Assembly (NCBI GenBank): GCA_038496675.1
Contig: CM076669.1
Coordinates: 16,524,596 to 16,588,595 of the forward strand
Reading direction: 5' to 3'
Length of the DNA stretch: 64,000 nt
From: Rachycentron canadum
Taxonomy: Eukaryota > Chordata > Actinopteri > Carangiformes > Rachycentridae
The stretch's first letter is position 1, and the number at the start of each line of letters is the position of its first letter. The position numbers and the translations under genes were made by a program. Shown piece by piece: positions 1-10,130 of the stretch. The notes under the pieces are model-generated. The model made no database searches, had not been told where the DNA came from, and saw nothing but the letters and a program-made list of their open reading frames with translations.

Positions 1-115
1 GCATGTTAGCATGCTGACATTAGCATTTAAAGTAGCTCAAATAACCAATGTGCGTAGCAGCCATTAGCATGGCTGTAGATTTGTGTAGATACTATGGCAC
101 TGAACTTGGTAGATG
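1..115 (+). repeat. Fragment of dispersed teleost repeat D
   Basis: The stretch is built of 'ttagcatgctgacattagca' style words followed by 'attagcatggctgtaga'. This matches from memory one part of an abundant fish repeat whose other end carries 'ccaaatttcatggcaat'. A second piece of that family lies at 32330-32510. The copy is cut by the window edge and has no coding potential. Confidence 0.6.
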
Positions 116-1160
116 TTTGTGATGATGTAGAAACAGTCTTCCCATTAATCAGTTAATACTGGTAGAAGTTTGCTTTGAAAATCGAGATTATCCTCCCAAG
201 GAAAACAGAGCATCAGTCGGCTCAGTACGTGTTATATTTCCCGTTGAGTTAACCCAAACCACAGTGGTGTCTTTAGCCGAACAAAGCGTCTTTAACAAAA
301 AACCTAGAAGCAGCGCAAACAACTGATGTTATGCTGAGAGAGGCATCAGAGCAGAAATCTTTAATAATCAAGTTTAATCAGATTTTTTAAATGTTCAAGT
401 ATCAGCCGGGGAATATATTTAGAAAAAATACATTTTATGCCATGAAGTAAGATTCAGTGGAATTTTACTGTCCAGTTCTGCAGCAACTGTGTAACTGTGA
501 GTATAAATCCCATTAAATCACTAAAAACCCTTGACACACAGCTATCCAAATGAATGTAATCCCATGTACACAGACAGCGGGACATGTAGACAAAGACACA
601 CAAAGTGTCATAGTGAGCATGGCCTTGTCATTTTGTGGCCTCTAGTGTACAGACCTGTGAGGATTTGATGGGAATCCATTGTGTCATCAAACTGCAAAGT
701 AGGCATGTAGTTCACGCTGCTCTGGGGTTGAAAGCCCCTCAGGATGGAGACGGCTTTAACTCAAACACAGCACACAGTGGAGGATGACATGGTTGATGTA
801 CAAGAAAACTCAAAGTCTTTACATCTCCCTTCGTCTTTTTATTTATTTTTTATTTTTTTTATTTTTTGCAGAGAGCGCCTGTTCCCCTCCTTCATGTTTT
901 AATTGACTGCTCTCTCTCAGAGCGTTGGGGGACCCTGCACAACAGTCTGCTAATCCCCCTGTGATCATCGCACCCCAGCCCATCCTCAGAGGGCCTGGCA
1001 AAACTTGAATCCCGCTCCATTATATCTGTATGTCAGTTGTGACGCCATCTCCCATGGCAGCAACCACCTCGGGATGCAGTGCAAGATGAGAGCTTGTTCT
1101 ACAGTAAGAACACAGGAAGGAAGGAAGTCACCTCAGTCCATTCAGGATCTCTCTCTGTGA
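116..1160. other. Single-copy-looking DNA, no gene seen
   Basis: No repeat family or coding frame is recognised. A T-rich tract at 839-868 ends in 'ttgcag', but the sequence after it has stops in all three frames. The block 872-1085 is more complex and could be a conserved noncoding element; this is an impression only. Confidence 0.4.
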
Positions 1161-1164
1161 GGTA

Positions 1165-1515
1165 CGACTTCTGCTTTTTAGCTTGTTTTATTAAGTGAAC
1201 TTAAGTCAAGTTTATATATATTTATTTAAGTATACTTCACGTAGTAAGTATACGAATATCAGTGAATTAGTTTTCTACTTGTAACTGTACTGTTTCAATA
1301 CTTCTTGGGAGTTAATTGGCTCATTTTTTAGTTTACTTTTAAGTATTCTTTAAGTGTAAGAGAAGTAAACTTTGAGTACACAACTAGTTTACGTTTTTAA
1401 TTTGTACCCCAAGTACATTTAGAGCTATATTATAAGTCAACTTCTAACCAGGTACTGTTGTGTATTTAAAACCCTCTTTTTAGTTTATGAAAGTATAAGT
1501 TTATACTTTAAAGTA
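1165..1515. repeat. AT-rich dispersed repeat with aagta/tactt words
   Basis: The interval is filled with alternating 'aagta' and 'tactt' words, including 'aagtatactt'-like palindromes and 'actttaaagta'. This texture matches a noncoding DNA-transposon-like repeat common in fish. No terminal repeats or target duplication could be fixed, so the ends are approximate. Confidence 0.45.
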
Positions 1516-1526
1516 TGCCATACTCT

Positions 1527-1544
1527 GTCTATCTATCTATCTAT
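1527..1544. repeat. (TCTA)n microsatellite
   Basis: About four and a half TCTA units. It directly abuts the 3-prime end of the reverse-oriented SINE that follows, as expected if it grew from the SINE tail. Confidence 0.8.
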
Positions 1545-1548
1545 TATT

Positions 1549-1664
1549 TGACAGAGGGATACCACTTATCGTCAGGGCAGCGGGGGGGCTGGAGCTGCCA
1601 TCCCAGCGAGGGGAGCTTCTTGCTGTGAGGCGACAGTGCTAACCACTGCACCACCGTGCCACCC
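1549..1664 (-). mobile_element. tRNA-derived SINE, internally deleted
   Basis: On the minus strand the element starts with 'gcacggtggtgcagtggtta', which carries a tRNA A-box-like word (tggtgcagtgg), and goes on with 'gcactgtcgcctcacagcaa'. It then jumps to the far end of the same SINE family, seen on the plus strand as 'ccacttatcgtcagggcagc'. The middle, including the B box, is missing. The same family is represented by its middle part at 7725-7960. The element is nonautonomous and would have used a LINE partner. Confidence 0.75.
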
Positions 1665-1673
1665 AGTACCGTG

Positions 1674-2545
1674 TTAAAGTCTTAGGCCACCCTTAGATTT
1701 GTTGTTTTGCCATCATTTCTTAGTCTCTTTATTAGAATAGAACCAGAAAATACAGGAAATGTGTAGCAGGATTAAAAAACAGAGAAGAATCAGAAAAAAC
1801 AGCTTCTATAGACTAAAGAGTCAAGTATTCAGTGTGACCTCCTCTGACACTGGAGCAACAGCAGGAACCGGCTCTTAAACCTAAATGAATGGAGCCATAA
1901 CTAATGTCATTGTTAACACCTGTATTTCTATTTGACTATTTCATGTCAACATGATGCTGTGAAAAAGGTCCATTACAGCAGGTTTGAGCAGGAGATGATG
2001 GAGCTTTACAGACACATGTTGATGAGGTTAACTCAGTGGAAGCTGCTAATATGTAGAAGAGCAACTTTCAATCACATCATTCAACATGACAAAGATCACA
2101 GAGTTTGACAGAGATTAAATCATCATTTAGCATCAAGGCCACTGTCAAAGGGAAATCAGCAAACAGACTGAACACTGAAGATGTGGTGTTCACGCTGTTA
2201 TAAAGACATTTGAAGAATCAGCTTCATCAGGATGAAGCCAAGTCGACCTTCTACAGTCTGAAGCTTGATCAGGAATGAGCTTTGTGGAAGGGCAGCAGCC
2301 AAGAAACCACTTTTTCAGAGGGGGAACAGGGAGAAAAGGAGAAAATAAAGCTCACAAAGATTGGAATGAAGATCAGTAGAACAGAGTATGATGGAGTGAC
2401 CAATACAGGTTTGACATTTTTGGGTCCAATTGTGGACAATATGTGAGAAGAAGAGTTGGAGAGAGATGAAGAATGATGCCTGAGGCCTTCAGTGAAACAT
2501 GGTGGAGGCTCTGTCCTGGTGTGTAGCTTTATTTTAAAGAGACTG
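1674..2545 (+). pseudogene. Tc1-like transposon, truncated and decayed transposase
   Basis: The start 'taaagtcttaggccaccctt' resembles Tc1-type terminal repeats of fish. Broken plus-strand frames further in read like Tc1 transposase: 'LCGRAAAKKPLF' near 2280-2315 and 'LRPSVKHGGGSVLV' near 2480-2522, which are family hallmarks. Stops and frameshifts interrupt the rest, and no open frame longer than about 100 codons lies in the sense direction. The copy ends at an (AAT)n tract, so the last third of the transposase and the 3-prime terminal repeat are absent. It is a dead copy of a cut-and-paste DNA transposon. Confidence 0.8.
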
Positions 2546-2585
2546 AATAATAATAATAATAATAACAATTATAATAATAATAATT
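2546..2585. repeat. (AAT)n microsatellite, imperfect
   Basis: A run of 'aataat' with one 'aacaatt' interruption at the truncated end of the Tc1 copy. Confidence 0.85.
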
Positions 2586-2963
2586 TTGTACAGTATATCT
2601 GTGCTTAGTACACAGAAAGTGAACATCTTATCTTTTAGTTTAAGAAAAATAGAACAACAGACCTGAATAATCTTTTTTTGTAAGAGCGGTGAAAAAAAGA
2701 AGAGCGACACTTTTCTTTTTTCACCAAAGCAATATTAATAACAGGGAACTCCATCTGGTTGTGTTACTCCCATCATTTATTTGCTCTTTTGACCAATCTG
2801 AAAAGTGATTTGTGCGTTCGGATAAACACAGTGGAGCTAAGCCCCAGTCAGCGCTTATGAAAGGAAACTGTTGGGGAATGATTTCCCATCTGGATTCAGC
2901 CTAGATAAGCAGTTTGAAACCGCAGCTGCTCGTATACTGTTGACTGCATTACAGGGGTCTGAC
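2586..2963. other. No recognised feature
   Basis: Sequence of ordinary complexity with no repeat match and no coding frame. The stretch 2790-2950 is GC-richer and could be single-copy conserved DNA. Confidence 0.4.
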
Positions 2964-2969
2964 TGTGTG

Positions 2970-3017
<48 letters not shown>
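2964..3017. repeat. (GT)n microsatellite
   Basis: About 25 GT units with two GA interruptions at the left end. Typical of fish genomes. It creates spurious V/C- and H/T-rich open frames on the two strands. Confidence 0.95.
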
Positions 3018-3019
<2 letters not shown>

Positions 3020-3095
3020 CGCGAGGCCGCAACATCGCGTCTCTTCTTCATTGTCTGATGCCGGAGTGCCACCGCAGCCATGGCTCAGATGGTAT

Positions 3096-3122
3096 AAAAA
3101 AAAAAAAAAAAAAAAAAAAAAA
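3096..3122. repeat. Poly-A tract
   Basis: 27 consecutive A after 'ggtat'. No SINE body or processed transcript is recognisable upstream, so it is a simple homopolymer or the tail of an unrecognised retroposon. Confidence 0.9.
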
Positions 3123-4586
3123 CTAAATACAGGAATGTGAGAAGTTGAGTTAAATCATGCCAAGTTGTACAACATACAAACTTAGCGAGAGATTATAGCT
3201 GGAGTCACTTCACAACAGGCAGATCACCAGGGAGCTAATAGAGAGAGGAGAAACAGGAAGAGCTGTCTCCTCTCACTCTTATCCATCAGGGGAGTGATAT
3301 GCTGGAAAAAAAAAGAAGAAGGGAATCACAAAGGATAAGGCTGAGAGATGCAGGCTTCACTACACATTGGGCCTGTCATCTTCTGTAGCCATTTTGACAT
3401 TTTCCCCCGTCTTGGGCTCCTTTCAGCTTGGCTGAGGGCTGTTTTCAAATGTACTCCACTGATCAGTCTGGGGGAGGATGAGCAAGAGAATCTGGCAGGT
3501 TTGCAAAACCAAAATAGTTGACTGGTAAAAAAGGAGAATTTGATATTTAATATCCTTACATGTCAGTTGTCAGTTGTCAACACACTGTGGCTGTCTGCCT
3601 TTGAATGAGAGTTTATTTTAGTGATGCTGCGGGTGACACATCTAATAGGCATTTAGCTATCATTGTTGCTTTTACTGTGCTGCTGCCGTTCAAGTGTACG
3701 TTGAAATGCTGCTGCGTTTTCCAAACTGTGGAGAGAAAGGAAGATAATTGGACTCCTATAGATGGGAAAACTGCAAGATGTGGCAAATCTGAGCGATGAG
3801 TCCCGTGTCAGGATGTATTAAATGGAGCTAGGTCATCTGTAATTATGCCTCTGTTGCAAGGAGGAAGACATATGATCATTGTGTCTCAGTTTTTGGGCGC
3901 TTTTCAATCTCCATTTTGATGTGAAGGCTTGGGCCACCAAAAGGAAGCCAGCTGCTGACTCAGGCCTGCTTCTCTTTCATTTCTGAGATTGTTTTCCCAC
4001 ATTGCGAGCTGATTGGTTGATCCCTTCCACCTCTGTATACACAGAATGAGCAGATGGCTTTACCCCAGAGTCTTACCTTTTCTTTCTTTATTGGTCGCAG
4101 CACAACTGCAAAGAAATGGGCTGTCTTCGAATGCCCTTCAGTCATTCTCTAAAGCAAGGAGCAAATAATCTCTGCTTAGGGGAAACTTCACAGAAACAGT
4201 CGCCGTGGAATAATTGCGTCAAACAAATGAGCTCTTGAAGGTCCATTAGGCAAGTATTGTTCCCATCAAACAGTGTGTGATAGTGAGAGCTGCTCAGAGG
4301 GCCTGTGTGAAACAGATGGGGCCACACTGCCCACACTTCAAATGAGAATTCAAACAGTATCCAGGGCCTGTATGAAGACCTCAACACAAAGAACGACACA
4401 GTGTTTCTAACATGTATGTACTGGTTTGTCAAGAGACTTTTCACATAAGACTGTGAAGAGAAAAAAGTCAAATGGGCGGTGTCTCGAGTGTAATGTGGCC
4501 AATTCAATCACCAGGAAATAACTACTCCTCTGCTGCAACCACTCAGTTTGCTCCGTTTTCTATCCTGTTTTCACCAAGATTAACGG
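3123..4586. other. Single-copy-looking DNA, no gene seen
   Basis: No known repeat. Sub-blocks 3600-3850 and 4090-4510 are of high complexity, with conserved-element texture. The longest frame (minus strand, 4142-4507) has no recognisable domain and no clear splice signals. Confidence 0.4.
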
Positions 4587-4594
4587 GTATAAAC

Positions 4595-4901
4595 TAGGGG
4601 TGTAACCACATCGACTACACTGATGAATCGACTTATATTCCCATGATCCAACTGCATCGTTAGGAATATATGCACATATGGTTTGACAGGGACGAAAATC
4701 GGACTAAAATCGATTTGCAAGGTAAGAATTTGCACATTGTATTTAAGCACGGCACATTTTATATGGATGGATTTTTGAACACTTTTAATAGTAAAGAAAT
4801 GTTAAACGTTTCACTCTCCCTGTTTGTGATGTCATCAACATGAACCAGCATGGAAAACGATACGTATCGTATTATTGTAAAAACGTATCGTTGCACCCCT
4901 A
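4595..4901 (+). mobile_element. hAT-type MITE with 8-bp target duplication
   Basis: Ends are taggggtgtaac and, on the opposite strand, taggggtgcaac: 11 of 12 bases match. Flanks are gtataaac (4587-4594) and atataaac (4902-4909), an 8-bp target duplication with one mismatch, as hAT transposases produce. The interior contains 'gatacgtatcgtattattgt' and no coding frame, so it is nonautonomous. It sits inside repeat A. The right half recurs with the same right flank at 12184-12295. Confidence 0.85.
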
Positions 4902-4909
4902 ATATAAAC

Positions 4910-5390
4910 CTGGTAATAAGAGCCAACCCACCATGACATTACCCATCAGTCTGTGAGCTGCAGTTTTGAAGCCTCCAGTTTGTAATTTGTCTGTTGGCCA
5001 TCTTGGTTTTTTGAAACCAGCAGAAACCATATTTGGAGGAGAAGGTGGAGCTGAGGAGGAGTGAGGGGTGGAGCTGACCTGCTCTGTACTCTATCCTGAT
5101 TGGGTGGTACAGTCTGTCAGTCACACAGTAGCCACGCTAACCTCATACCCTGCTTTATTTCCCTCTAAATGGGACCATCATTTGTGTTTGAAAACATTTA
5201 CTGAGCTAATAAATCAAGGGAGAATTAGGGACATTTTCCCATAGACTTCAATACAATCTGACTTCTTCAACAACCAGTGGAGTTGCCCCCTGATGGTCAT
5301 TAGAGAGGATGAAGGTTTGAGGCTCTTCAGCATCGGCTTCACTTTACAGCCCCAGAGTCTACGTCCACCTTTATAAACAGACTATGACTT
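4910..5390 (+). repeat. Repeat family A, copy A1
   Basis: Contains the family words 'gtctgtgagctgcagttttg', 'gccatcttggttttttgaaa', 'ctgattgggtggtacagtct', 'tgagctaataaatcaaggga' and 'tgccccctgatggtcattag', and ends near 'gtccacctttataaacagac'. Compared with other copies it lacks part of the centre (the aacatcatgttgtattgaag segment). Other pieces are at 11945-13125, 17527-18475, 25555-25800, 27992-28310, 41575-41640, 47912-48285, 56556-56882 and 61720-62105. The family is widespread in fish. Terminal words of the type gtccacttttata in opposite orientation suggest a nonautonomous DNA transposon. Confidence 0.85.
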
Positions 5391-6640
5391 GTACTGAGGA
5401 CACACAACTGTGAGGAGGGGTGTCATCAGCACACACAGACACAGGAGGGAGAGTGAGCTACAAGCTGCTGTGCAAACTGATAAGATGGATCCGTCATGTC
5501 TCATTTCCAGGTTGGTCCTCCTGAAAAAGAGCTGGAGTCTCTGTGAGACGCCTCGTTCAGTGATTTGGTGTTTTTTTAAAGTTTGTTGGGAGCCTTAGCT
5601 CACTCTCAGAGGACGGTGCAGCCTCTGGATAGGTGACAGTTCCCCATCTGAGCTCTGAGACGTTTCAGCAGGAGGAGGAGTGAAAATGAACCTGTTCACC
5701 CAGGTGTTGTGTTGACACCAATGCCGATTGACGCCTGAGCTGATAACATTACTGCGTCCTTTGAGTCGTTTGACCTGGGTCTGAATGTTGATTGTAGCCT
5801 TTTATATTGCAAACAAAAGTCCACTGTTAGTGGGTCTGAGGATTTTAACCAGTGGAAAAGGGGCTTTATATACATGTCCGAACGATGTTCCCATGTGCTG
5901 CAGTGCCAATGTTCTCATTCATGTTATTATTATTTCTTTTATTGTTCTTTATTTGAAGGTGTTGGTGCAGACTGAACAGTTTACGGTGCACAGGTGAAAG
6001 AAAGGAACAAGAAGGTCATTGGGGATTTAAAAAAGTAGTCCCTGTGGATTGAATTTCATAGTATGCAAAAGAACCGCTTCTTAGCTTGTCGAATAACTTC
6101 AGGTTTTCTGCTTATTGAGTGAATGAGCGAGTAAGAAGTAGAGGGAGATTAATTCATGTTTTTAGCGCTGACACCACAATGAAAGCTAGACGCAAACGTG
6201 CAGTAAAAGGCAAACTGATTCCCTCCTTTAGCTAAAAACAAACACAATATTCAAAAAAAGAAATATGAACAGTACATTCCAGGACAATGACAATGAGTTA
6301 TTTTTTCTGAAATGTTAATAGTCATAAAACAGGAGTCGTGATTGAGAGCTGATTGGCCTCAGGCAGGTGCGTGGGCAGGACCTCGACGATGACTCCAACA
6401 AATTCATTTTTGTACAGTTGGATCATCACTCATATCAACGATCTGCTCTCCTTAATGAGACTGATTAGAATTTTAAATCTCACATGATAAATTAAACATA
6501 TCTTTTTTTATCAATAATTCCTTTAATCAATAGTTTTGAATCCTTCCTCAAAATGTTTTTCCAGAGAGCAGTCATTCAAAATACTGTTTTGTCTCTTTTG
6601 TTTGGATTATTCCTTGTGTGATCCTGTACATTTATAAAAA
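5391..6640. other. No recognised feature
   Basis: Ordinary-complexity sequence without a repeat match or convincing exon. Short open frames at 5410-5598 and 5785-5997 have no family resemblance. Confidence 0.4.
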
Positions 6641-6680
6641 CAAATCAGTATAATCTCTCTCCGTCTCTTTTTTTTGTCAG

Positions 6681-6829
6681 GTACAATATAGTACAAGCTC
6701 CACCAAACAGACAGCTGTTCTTCATATCTCTGTGACTGTCTGAGGAAGAGGAGCAGTGATGATCAGTTGAGACCAGATGGGACTGATCCACACTTTGTTT
6801 GTCTGTGTCATTGTAACATCTGCTGCCAG
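6681..6829 (+). CDS. Candidate 5-prime exon with signal-peptide-like leader
   Basis: A pyrimidine tract ending in 'ttttttttgtcag' (to 6680) gives an acceptor-like site. After about 96 bases of possible 5-prime UTR an ATG at 6777 opens a frame reading MGLIHTLFVCVIVTSAA, a short basic-free start followed by a hydrophobic core and small residues, the pattern of a secretory signal peptide. Directly after it comes 'gccag|gtacat', a good donor site at 6830. Continued reading meets a stop after six codons, so splicing would be required. No matching downstream exon was found. It could be an orphan or pseudogene leader exon, or chance. Confidence 0.2.
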
Positions 6830-6969
6830 GTACATTCATTCACTCGCAGCAGGCCGCTGACTCAGTTTGTAGCACCACAGCTTCCCTGGCCTTGTTATGT
6901 TTCATAAAATGACCCCAATTAGTTCTATAAATTAAGATAAAAAATAATAATGTAGAACTGATACCAAAT

Positions 6970-7400
6970 ACTTCTGCGTTAGCTTAGCTTCCTCAGTGTA
7001 GTCGGTGTACTACCTGCAGTAGAATTGAGTCAACATGCTCCCAGTTTGGAGAAACAGGCAGAACCGGCGCAGAAGCTGAGTAATGTACTGCAGTGGATAT
7101 GGACAGTTTTAGCCACCTAAAAAAACAACATCAATTTTTCATCCCTTTATGACTCAAACAGCTGATCTGTGTGGCAAAAGTGTATCCATGCGTAGGAATA
7201 TCGAAGCTCAACGGGTGAGAAAATGCAGTGCCTAAGGATCGGGCTGTTTAGATGGCCGTCTCTTCAAACTGATAGGGCACCGACCCAAATCTGCCTCAGG
7301 TAATACACTCTCTGTGGATGAGTAGCTCCTACAATTATCCATCAAAACACCCAAGCTATCGCTGCAATCACGCAGCTCATTCACAGTACAATCAGTAAAT
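6970..7400 (+). repeat. Dispersed teleost repeat, fragment
   Basis: 'tgtactgcagtggatatgga' followed by 'ttttagccacctaaaaaaac' matches from memory a frequent fish repeat whose usual form also has a block on serum-like 'ctcagtttgtgtg' words. The right boundary is vague. No coding frame. Confidence 0.5.
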
Positions 7401-7565
7401 TGTGCTCCAGTTACCTATTTATATAACTACGTCACTAGGAAGGTAGAGTGTCCATGATAAAAAAAAAAGCAACCCCATGCCAATTAACTCCTAATCATTA
7501 AGTGCATTCTTTTGCTTATGCCACAGGAAAGTAAAACTAGAGTAAAGTAACTAGAATGTAATCAG

Positions 7566-7682
7566 CTCATCCTTGGGTTCAAGTGGACATCTGTGCCAAA
7601 TTTGAAGTTCAGTAATGGCATTAAGGAGATATCGCTTCCATAAGCATTGCATGTACGTAGGCTTGGACAATGGACAGACGGA
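7566..7682 (+). repeat. Dispersed teleost repeat G, fragment
   Basis: The words 'ccttgggttcaagtggacat', 'gtgccaaatttgaagttcag', 'aaggagatatcgcttccata' and 'ggacagacggacaa' are the signature of a repeat found throughout fish genomes. A longer copy is at 22085-22400. Confidence 0.75.
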
Positions 7683-7724
7683 CAATTAATCAGAGGCTTA
7701 AAAAATACATGAAAACACTGGAGT

Positions 7725-7960
7725 CAATCCCAGCTGACATTGGGCGAGAGGTGGGGTACACCCTGGATAGGTCACATTCAGAGAGCCACCGACTACCTAA
7801 AGCTTCATGTCTTTGCTGTGTGGGAGGAAGCCTGTGCCTGAGAACCCGTCCAGGCAGGAGGACATCATGCAAACTCCCACACACAGAAAGGTTCTGGCCG
7901 GCTGGCAGGTCAAAGTCAGACCCTTCTTTCGGCCACTGTCTCCTCTCTGTCTGTTGCTGG
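7725..7960 (-). mobile_element. tRNA-derived SINE, 5-prime truncated
   Basis: Plus-strand words 'tcaatcccagctgacattgg', 'gcgagaggtggggtacaccc', 'catgtctttgctgtgtggga' and 'atgcaaactcccacacacag' identify the minus-strand copy of the same SINE family as 1549-1664. The tRNA-like head, expected at the right end, is degraded beyond about 7915. Both strands show short open frames over it that have no meaning. Confidence 0.8.
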
Positions 7961-9042
7961 CATTGCTCAGGCTGCCAGTCGGTCCATCACAGGATAGATT
8001 AACAGACGACAGGTCAGGCTGTCCTTCAGCGAGAAAGATCCCCCTCTCCCCTATCACATCACTCACCTATCCAGACCACTGTCCAGGATGAGTCTTCTTT
8101 CTGAAGTTAGACCCTCAGGAGGTTCAGGTAGCCCACACCGATCTTCCCCTCATCCCCTCTTCCCTCCCACTGCATTACTTACTGGATATTTGATAACAAG
8201 AAACGTTTGCATCTTCAACGCAATTACACAGCCCTCTCTTCCACACATGTGGTGATAATGACTCAACTCTTTAGGAGTCTGGGTGCAACAAAAACAATTT
8301 AAACCTCCTCCATAAAGTTTTAAAGAACTGTGGAAAGGCTGTTGCTGTATCAGGCCAAATCCCCTCTCAATCAAGGAGCTGGCCATTTTATCAAAGTCCT
8401 GAGCCATCGCACTTGGCTCCAGTTCACCAGCAAGACTCACAACATGGGGTTTATTGAGAGTGTTAATGTGTTTTGGGTTCATCTCTTTCTTTTCAAAAGA
8501 GAACCAACCCAAAGTTGGCCAAATGCTGTCGGCTAACTTTCAGCACAAGGTGCAGTCCCTCCCATGTGCCTGACTGTCTATGGCCCAAAACACCCGTGGC
8601 TACGGAGGGTTTCTTAATTAATGGGGGTATAAGTACACTGGCAAGCTAAGGGACACCATCGCCAGATTCATTGTTACTCAAGGTACTTCAGAAAGGTTAT
8701 CGAAATTAAATACATATTTTTCTACAACAAAGGCTGTAAAGGCAATCAAATAGTACGAATAAATAATATACCATACAAACATTACAACAAAGTAAGCAGA
8801 GCATAATTGAATCTGGTTAGGCCCACAGTAATAACTCCACTCCTGAACATCCGAACATCAAAATCCTTTGATTTGCTAAATGTCATGTCTTTCTTTAATA
8901 AGACATTGGTCTTAAATTACTTAATTTCCCCCTCATTTTTTTCTTTTTCTTCACTGAAACCTGGATAAAAGAAAAATGCAGTCAACTTTTGAGGCTCTGC
9001 CCACAAATCATAGTTCTTTTAATTCACCCCGACAAAGACGCA
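7961..9042. other. No recognised feature
   Basis: No repeat family or gene recognised. 8170-8540 is complex and could be conserved single-copy DNA. Two opposite-strand open frames there (8150-8512 and 8330-8536) have no recognisable domain. Confidence 0.4.
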
Positions 9043-9069
9043 GTGGTGGTGGTGGTGGTGGTGGTGGTC
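9043..9069. repeat. (GGT)n microsatellite
   Basis: Nine GGT units at the 3-prime side of the reverse-oriented SINE that follows. Confidence 0.9.
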
Positions 9070-9226
9070 TTATTTGATGGGACAGAGTAGAGAGACAGGA
9101 AATGGGAATCATATGCAGGAAAGAGTCTGGCCGGCCAGCCGGGAATTGAAATGGGGACAGCTGCTCAGAGGATTTGCGCCCATGTGGTGTGCGTCCCAAC
9201 CACTTGGCCAGCAGGTGTCGCCTTAA
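9070..9226 (-). mobile_element. tRNA-derived SINE, second family
   Basis: Read on the minus strand it begins 'ggcgacacctgctggccaag' with the A-box-like word tggccaagtgg, continues 'gggcgcaaatcctctgagca', and has a B-box-like ttcaattcccg before a tail with 'tttcctgtctctctactctg'. Related copies: 16080-16220, 20085-20210 and 49730-49905 (minus), 59222-59400 (plus). The tRNA region is too diverged and too long for a functional tRNA. Confidence 0.8.
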
Positions 9227-9354
9227 CAGTCACTTTAAATGCTCTCTCCCAAAAGATCTACTATCTTTCAGGCTCTTTTGTTTCTTTTCAACTGCACAAT
9301 TCCTGATGTTGCACTGTCATTGTCATTTACCATGAGCCAAACCAAACAGTGTTT

Positions 9355-9460
9355 TTATCTGAGTTCTTGGGTTGGGTTGAGTATGTTGCTGCTTTGAGAC
9401 AAACTGTTTGTAAAAATGGGCTATACAAATAAAATTGCCTTGCCTTGCCTTGCCTGCTGT
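9355..9460 (+). mobile_element. L2-like LINE 3-prime tail
   Basis: 'gctttgagacaaactgtttg' followed by 'gggctatacaaataaaattg' and a short (CCTTG)n run is the usual 3-prime end of fish L2-type LINEs, where the tail is a short tandem repeat rather than poly-A. The 5-prime part is missing, as normal for LINE insertions. Confidence 0.7.
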
Positions 9461-9547
9461 TGTTTCCAAGTATAATAAAACGATTTGGTTGGCGATTTTA
9501 ATTTCGACGTAGATTCAACATGTGATTTTATTAGTGTAACCGGGCCC

Positions 9548-9566
9548 TTTTTTTTTTTTTTTTTTT
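9548..9566. repeat. Poly-T tract
   Basis: 19 consecutive T after 'cgggccc'. Confidence 0.9.
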
Positions 9567-9780
9567 AACATGTAAAAAGCTCCCGCCCATAAATGTGGCC
9601 ATGTTCAAGTATTCACCTTGAACATGACACTTTACTCTTTAAAAAAGGAGGAATTTATCTCTGATCACAAATGTTTTATGTGTGATACTATTTTACATCC
9701 AACCCTTTTAACCCAGAGGCCTCTGTAAAATGTCAGCTCATTAACAGTCTTTTCCTATGCTTTCTCTGTGTTGATTCAAA

Positions 9781-10130
9781 GTGGGCAATCATCTTTACAT
9801 ATTGATGACATGTATTAATTACTGTTTTAATGACATGTGTGCATGTGCTGTGGACGCTGCCTCCCCTCTTAAGACCAAATCAGTCTCTAAATCCACCTCA
9901 TCTCCCTGGATAAAAGATGACATTCACTCTGTGAAGAGGGGACGTGGACAAGAAGAGCGAAGGTGGAAAACACAAATGAATGAGTTGATGGTCTTTCAAC
10001 AATCTCATCACCACAAACTAAAACAATCCCAGGTTTCTCTTGAATCCTACTGACCATTTCCTACATAACCCTACATCTGTCGGACTCCCATCTACCTCTT
10101 ATTTCACTGACAGTTTCCACACTCACCCTC
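9781..10130 (+). pseudogene. L2/Rex1-type LINE ORF2 fragment
   Basis: The plus-strand frame at 9781-10053 contains 'SPLKTKSVSKSTSSPWIKDD' followed by basic residues (SVKRGRGQEERRW). This corresponds to the linker between the endonuclease and reverse transcriptase domains in fish L2/Rex1-like LINEs, normally of the form APLKT...PW...LR. A further piece with 'NPTDHF' lies in the next frame from 10040, consistent with a frameshift. It is a decayed fragment. The sequence from 10130 to 10330 may continue it but is not recognisable. Confidence 0.6.

Noticed and set aside
871..1085. Exon after the T-rich tract ending in ttgcag
   Set aside because: All three frames meet stops within 31 codons and no start or donor completes an exon; a noncoding UTR exon cannot be excluded but has no support.
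2871..3140. Plus-strand frame over (GT)n and poly-A
   Set aside because: Residues are produced by the microsatellite and the A run.
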